A stretch of 8,057 nt of DNA from an uncultured Propionivibrio sp. (GTDB lineage Bacteria > Pseudomonadota > Gammaproteobacteria > Burkholderiales > Rhodocyclaceae): assembly GCA_938040985.1 (NCBI GenBank), contig CALHZD010000127.1:1-8057 (forward strand). Reading direction: 5' to 3'. This document shows positions 6,292-8,057 of this stretch, piece after piece. The notes below the pieces were generated by a model, which was not told where the DNA came from, made no database searches, and was given only the letters and a program-made list of their open reading frames with translations. Both the position numbers and the translations under genes were made by a program. The stretch's first letter is position 1; every line of letters begins with the position of its first letter.

Positions 6292-7977
6292 ATGACTGAA
6301 TCGGGAACCTACGAACTGACGATGATTCTGGGAGCGGCCACGCTGATGCTGTGGGGCGTGCGTATGGCCAGAACCGGCGTGATGCGGATGTATGGCGCTG
6401 AGATCCGTAAATTCCTGCCCAAGGCGCTGAAAAACCGCCTGATCGCCCTGCTGGCGGGTGCGGGCTCGGCCACCATCCTGCAAAGTTCGATTGCCGTGGC
6501 CATTTTTACCTCATCGCTGGCCGCTTCCGGCGTTATTCCGGTGGCCGATGGCCTAGTGCTGATGCTCGGCGCAGACGCCGGCAGCGCCATTGTCGCCGCC
6601 CTGCTGACGCTCAATCTCAAAGCGTTCTGGCCCGTCCTCATGTTTCTGGGCTACGTACTGCATTCCAGCTATTCCGAAACCAATTCGCCGATCAAGCAGC
6701 TCGGGCGCATTCTGCTCGGCATCGCCATGATCCTCGTCGCGCTGACTTTCATGGGGCAGGTGTCCTCGGCGCTGGCGGAAAGCGAACTGATCCGGACGAT
6801 TATCATGTCGCTCGGCAACGAACTGTTCATCGCACTTCTGCTCTTTGCGATCCTGACCTGGCTAGCGCATTCGTCGATCGCCATTTTGCTGTTCTGGGCA
6901 TCGCTTGTGCAGGCGGGCATTACCGACAATTCCGCGCTGATCATTTCGGCGATTCTGGGCATCAACGTCGGCAATTCCATCCCCCCCATCGTTATGAGCA
7001 TGAATCAGGCCCCGCCCTCGCGCCGTATCGTTGTTGGGCACGGACTCATCAAGCTGGCGGGCGTCGTCGGCTGCTTTATCTGCCTTCGTCTGATTCAGGC
7101 GGTCTATCACATCGTGCCGGGACAGCCCGGATTCCGGGTGGTCGTGCTGCATATCCTGTTCAACCTGCTGCTGATTGCCCTTTTTGCCTGGCAGGCCGGG
7201 ACCATCGCACGGTTCATGGAGCGCTTTTTTGTCACCACCGACAAAGTTGCTGACGATAACTGCCCCAAATACATTCCGGAAGCCTCGGAGGTCGAGACGG
7301 TTTCGGTGGCTTTCCCCGTTCTCTCGCTGACCCGGGAAATCCTGCGCATTCTCGGCACGATCCAGAACATGCTGGAAAAGATGCGGGAACTGCTCTTCTC
7401 GGAAAAGTACGAGGACACCGAAGAGATCGTGCGCATGGAAGAAAAGGTCGACCGGCTGTTCAAGGCCGTGCGCGCCTATGCGGTATTTTTAACCCGTAAA
7501 GATCTGAGCAATGCCGAGCAGCGGAAGGTTTCCGCCTTGCTGCGCTACACCGCCAGCCTGGAAAATTCAGGCGACGTGATTAGCAAGACGATGATCGGCA
7601 TCTTTAAGTCGATCAAGCGCTCCGGCTATCAGTTCTCCGAGCAGGGCAAATCCGAGCTGGATATGCTGTTCCGCTTCCTGATTGGGACGGCGCAGCTTGC
7701 CGGTGAAGTCATCATGGCCTGGCATCCCGACACGGCGGAAATGCTCATTGAGCGTAAACGCGAGATGAAAAACATGTGCCAGAACAGCTCCAAGGACCAT
7801 GTCCAGCGGCTCAGCCAGGGGGTATCGAATGCGCTGGCTTCCAGCTCCGGCCACCTTGACCTGATCTCCGAACTGCGCTGGATCAGTACGCAAATTTCGA
7901 GCATTGGCTACGACATCCTGCCGGACGAATCTTCCCGGACGGCAACCGAAGAGCGGCTGATCGGCCATTCGGAATAA
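6292..7977 (+). CDS. Na+/phosphate cotransporter-like protein with PhoU-like C-terminal region
   Basis: A 561-residue inner-membrane protein of the NptA/YjbB-type Na/Pi cotransporter family. The N-terminal 320 or so residues hold two related hydrophobic repeats: the first has T-I-L-Q-S-S-I-A (61-68) and G-A-D-A-G-S-A (93-99), the second has A-H-S-S-I-A-I (192-198) and G-I-N-V-G-N-S (223-229). The canonical QSS is kept in the first repeat and is HSS in the second, a variant I recall from a proteobacterial subgroup. From about 340 to 550 the protein is soluble, helical and charged, in the manner of the PhoU-like domain these proteins often carry, probably regulatory. Family members move Pi with Na+ and some bacterial ones promote Pi export. 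The ATG at 6292 has a modest AAGG at 6285-6288, and the frame is closed just upstream by a stop. It follows the phosphatase gene by 36 bases, probably in the same transcript. Confidence 0.85.
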   Translation: MTESGTYELTMILGAATLMLWGVRMARTGVMRMYGAEIRKFLPKALKNRLIALLAGAGSATILQSSIAVAIFTSSLAASGVIPVADGLVLMLGADAGSAIVAALLTLNLKAFWPVLMFLGYVLHSSYSETNSPIKQLGRILLGIAMILVALTFMGQVSSALAESELIRTIIMSLGNELFIALLLFAILTWLAHSSIAILLFWASLVQAGITDNSALIISAILGINVGNSIPPIVMSMNQAPPSRRIVVGHGLIKLAGVVGCFICLRLIQAVYHIVPGQPGFRVVVLHILFNLLLIALFAWQAGTIARFMERFFVTTDKVADDNCPKYIPEASEVETVSVAFPVLSLTREILRILGTIQNMLEKMRELLFSEKYEDTEEIVRMEEKVDRLFKAVRAYAVFLTRKDLSNAEQRKVSALLRYTASLENSGDVISKTMIGIFKSIKRSGYQFSEQGKSELDMLFRFLIGTAQLAGEVIMAWHPDTAEMLIERKREMKNMCQNSSKDHVQRLSQGVSNALASSSGHLDLISELRWISTQISSIGYDILPDESSRTATEERLIGHSE

Positions 7978-7986
7978 ACAGGCCGA
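7961..7986 (+). terminator. Weak stem-loop at the end of the operon
   Basis: TCGGCC (7961-7966) pairs with GGCCGA (7981-7986) around a 14-base loop that contains the stop codon of the phosphate-transporter gene. A competing stem TTCGG/CCGAA (7968-7972 with 7983-7987) uses some of the same bases. The only T-rich stretch lies about a dozen bases later, so this may be a weak terminator or simply a 3'-end hairpin. Confidence 0.25.
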
Positions 7987-7990
7987 AGTC

Positions 7991-8051
7991 TTACCTAAGT
8001 TTTGGTACTGCTGTAGATTATTCCCGAATTCCACACCAATCCTGCAGGATT
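7991..8051 (+). promoter_or_regulatory. Possible promoter and 14-bp palindrome for a gene beyond the window
   Basis: TTACCT (7991-7996) and TAGATT (8014-8019) have a 17-base spacing and three and four matches to the sigma-70 elements. Downstream, AATCCTGCAGGATT (8038-8051) is a perfect 14-bp palindrome that could be a regulator site or a small hairpin in the leader of a following gene. No gene start is visible before the window ends, so the promoter reading is speculative; the palindrome itself is certain. Confidence 0.25.
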
Positions 8052-8057
8052 TGAGGC

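Overview
The window comes from a moderately GC-rich Gram-negative bacterium. Gene content and wording (a TRAP carrier with a Sec-exported periplasmic binding protein, a proteobacterial GlpD subtype, AGGAG-type ribosome binding sites) suggest a proteobacterium, probably a betaproteobacterium of the Rhodocyclales kind. That placement is an impression from protein wording, not a database result. All recognised genes lie on the + strand.

Layout. Bases 1-430 hold no convincing gene. They carry about ten diverged head-to-tail copies of a roughly 39-base unit, several able to fold into the same small hairpin. A compact intrinsic terminator (444-463) follows, then a promoter region with two palindromes that match the GlpR (glycerol-3-phosphate repressor) operator and lie 32 bp apart. 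Next is glpD (602-2215), a membrane-associated FAD glycerol-3-phosphate dehydrogenase of the subgroup with an N-L-A-W-G-G-I-K-Y motif. A 255-base spacer with a long stem-loop and possible promoter elements precedes a TRAP system: binding protein (2471-3463), small membrane subunit (3686-4207) and large carrier subunit (4209-5486). A strong 10-bp stem-loop sits just after the binding-protein gene, inside the operon. A HAD-IIA phosphatase starts one base after the large TRAP subunit, and 36 bases later comes a Na+/phosphate-cotransporter-like protein with a PhoU-like C-terminal region.

How the genes may work together. GlpD feeds electrons from glycerol-3-phosphate into the quinone pool and seems to have its own GlpR-type control. 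The TRAP genes, phosphatase and phosphate transporter look like one transcription unit. A HAD-IIA phosphatase beside a phosphate transporter suggests release and handling of Pi from a small phosphate ester; glycerol-3-phosphate is one candidate because glpD is adjacent. The TRAP substrate cannot be read from the sequence.

I see no phage, insertion sequence, CRISPR, tRNA or rRNA. The least explained parts are the repeat array and the structured spacers around the TRAP binding-protein gene.
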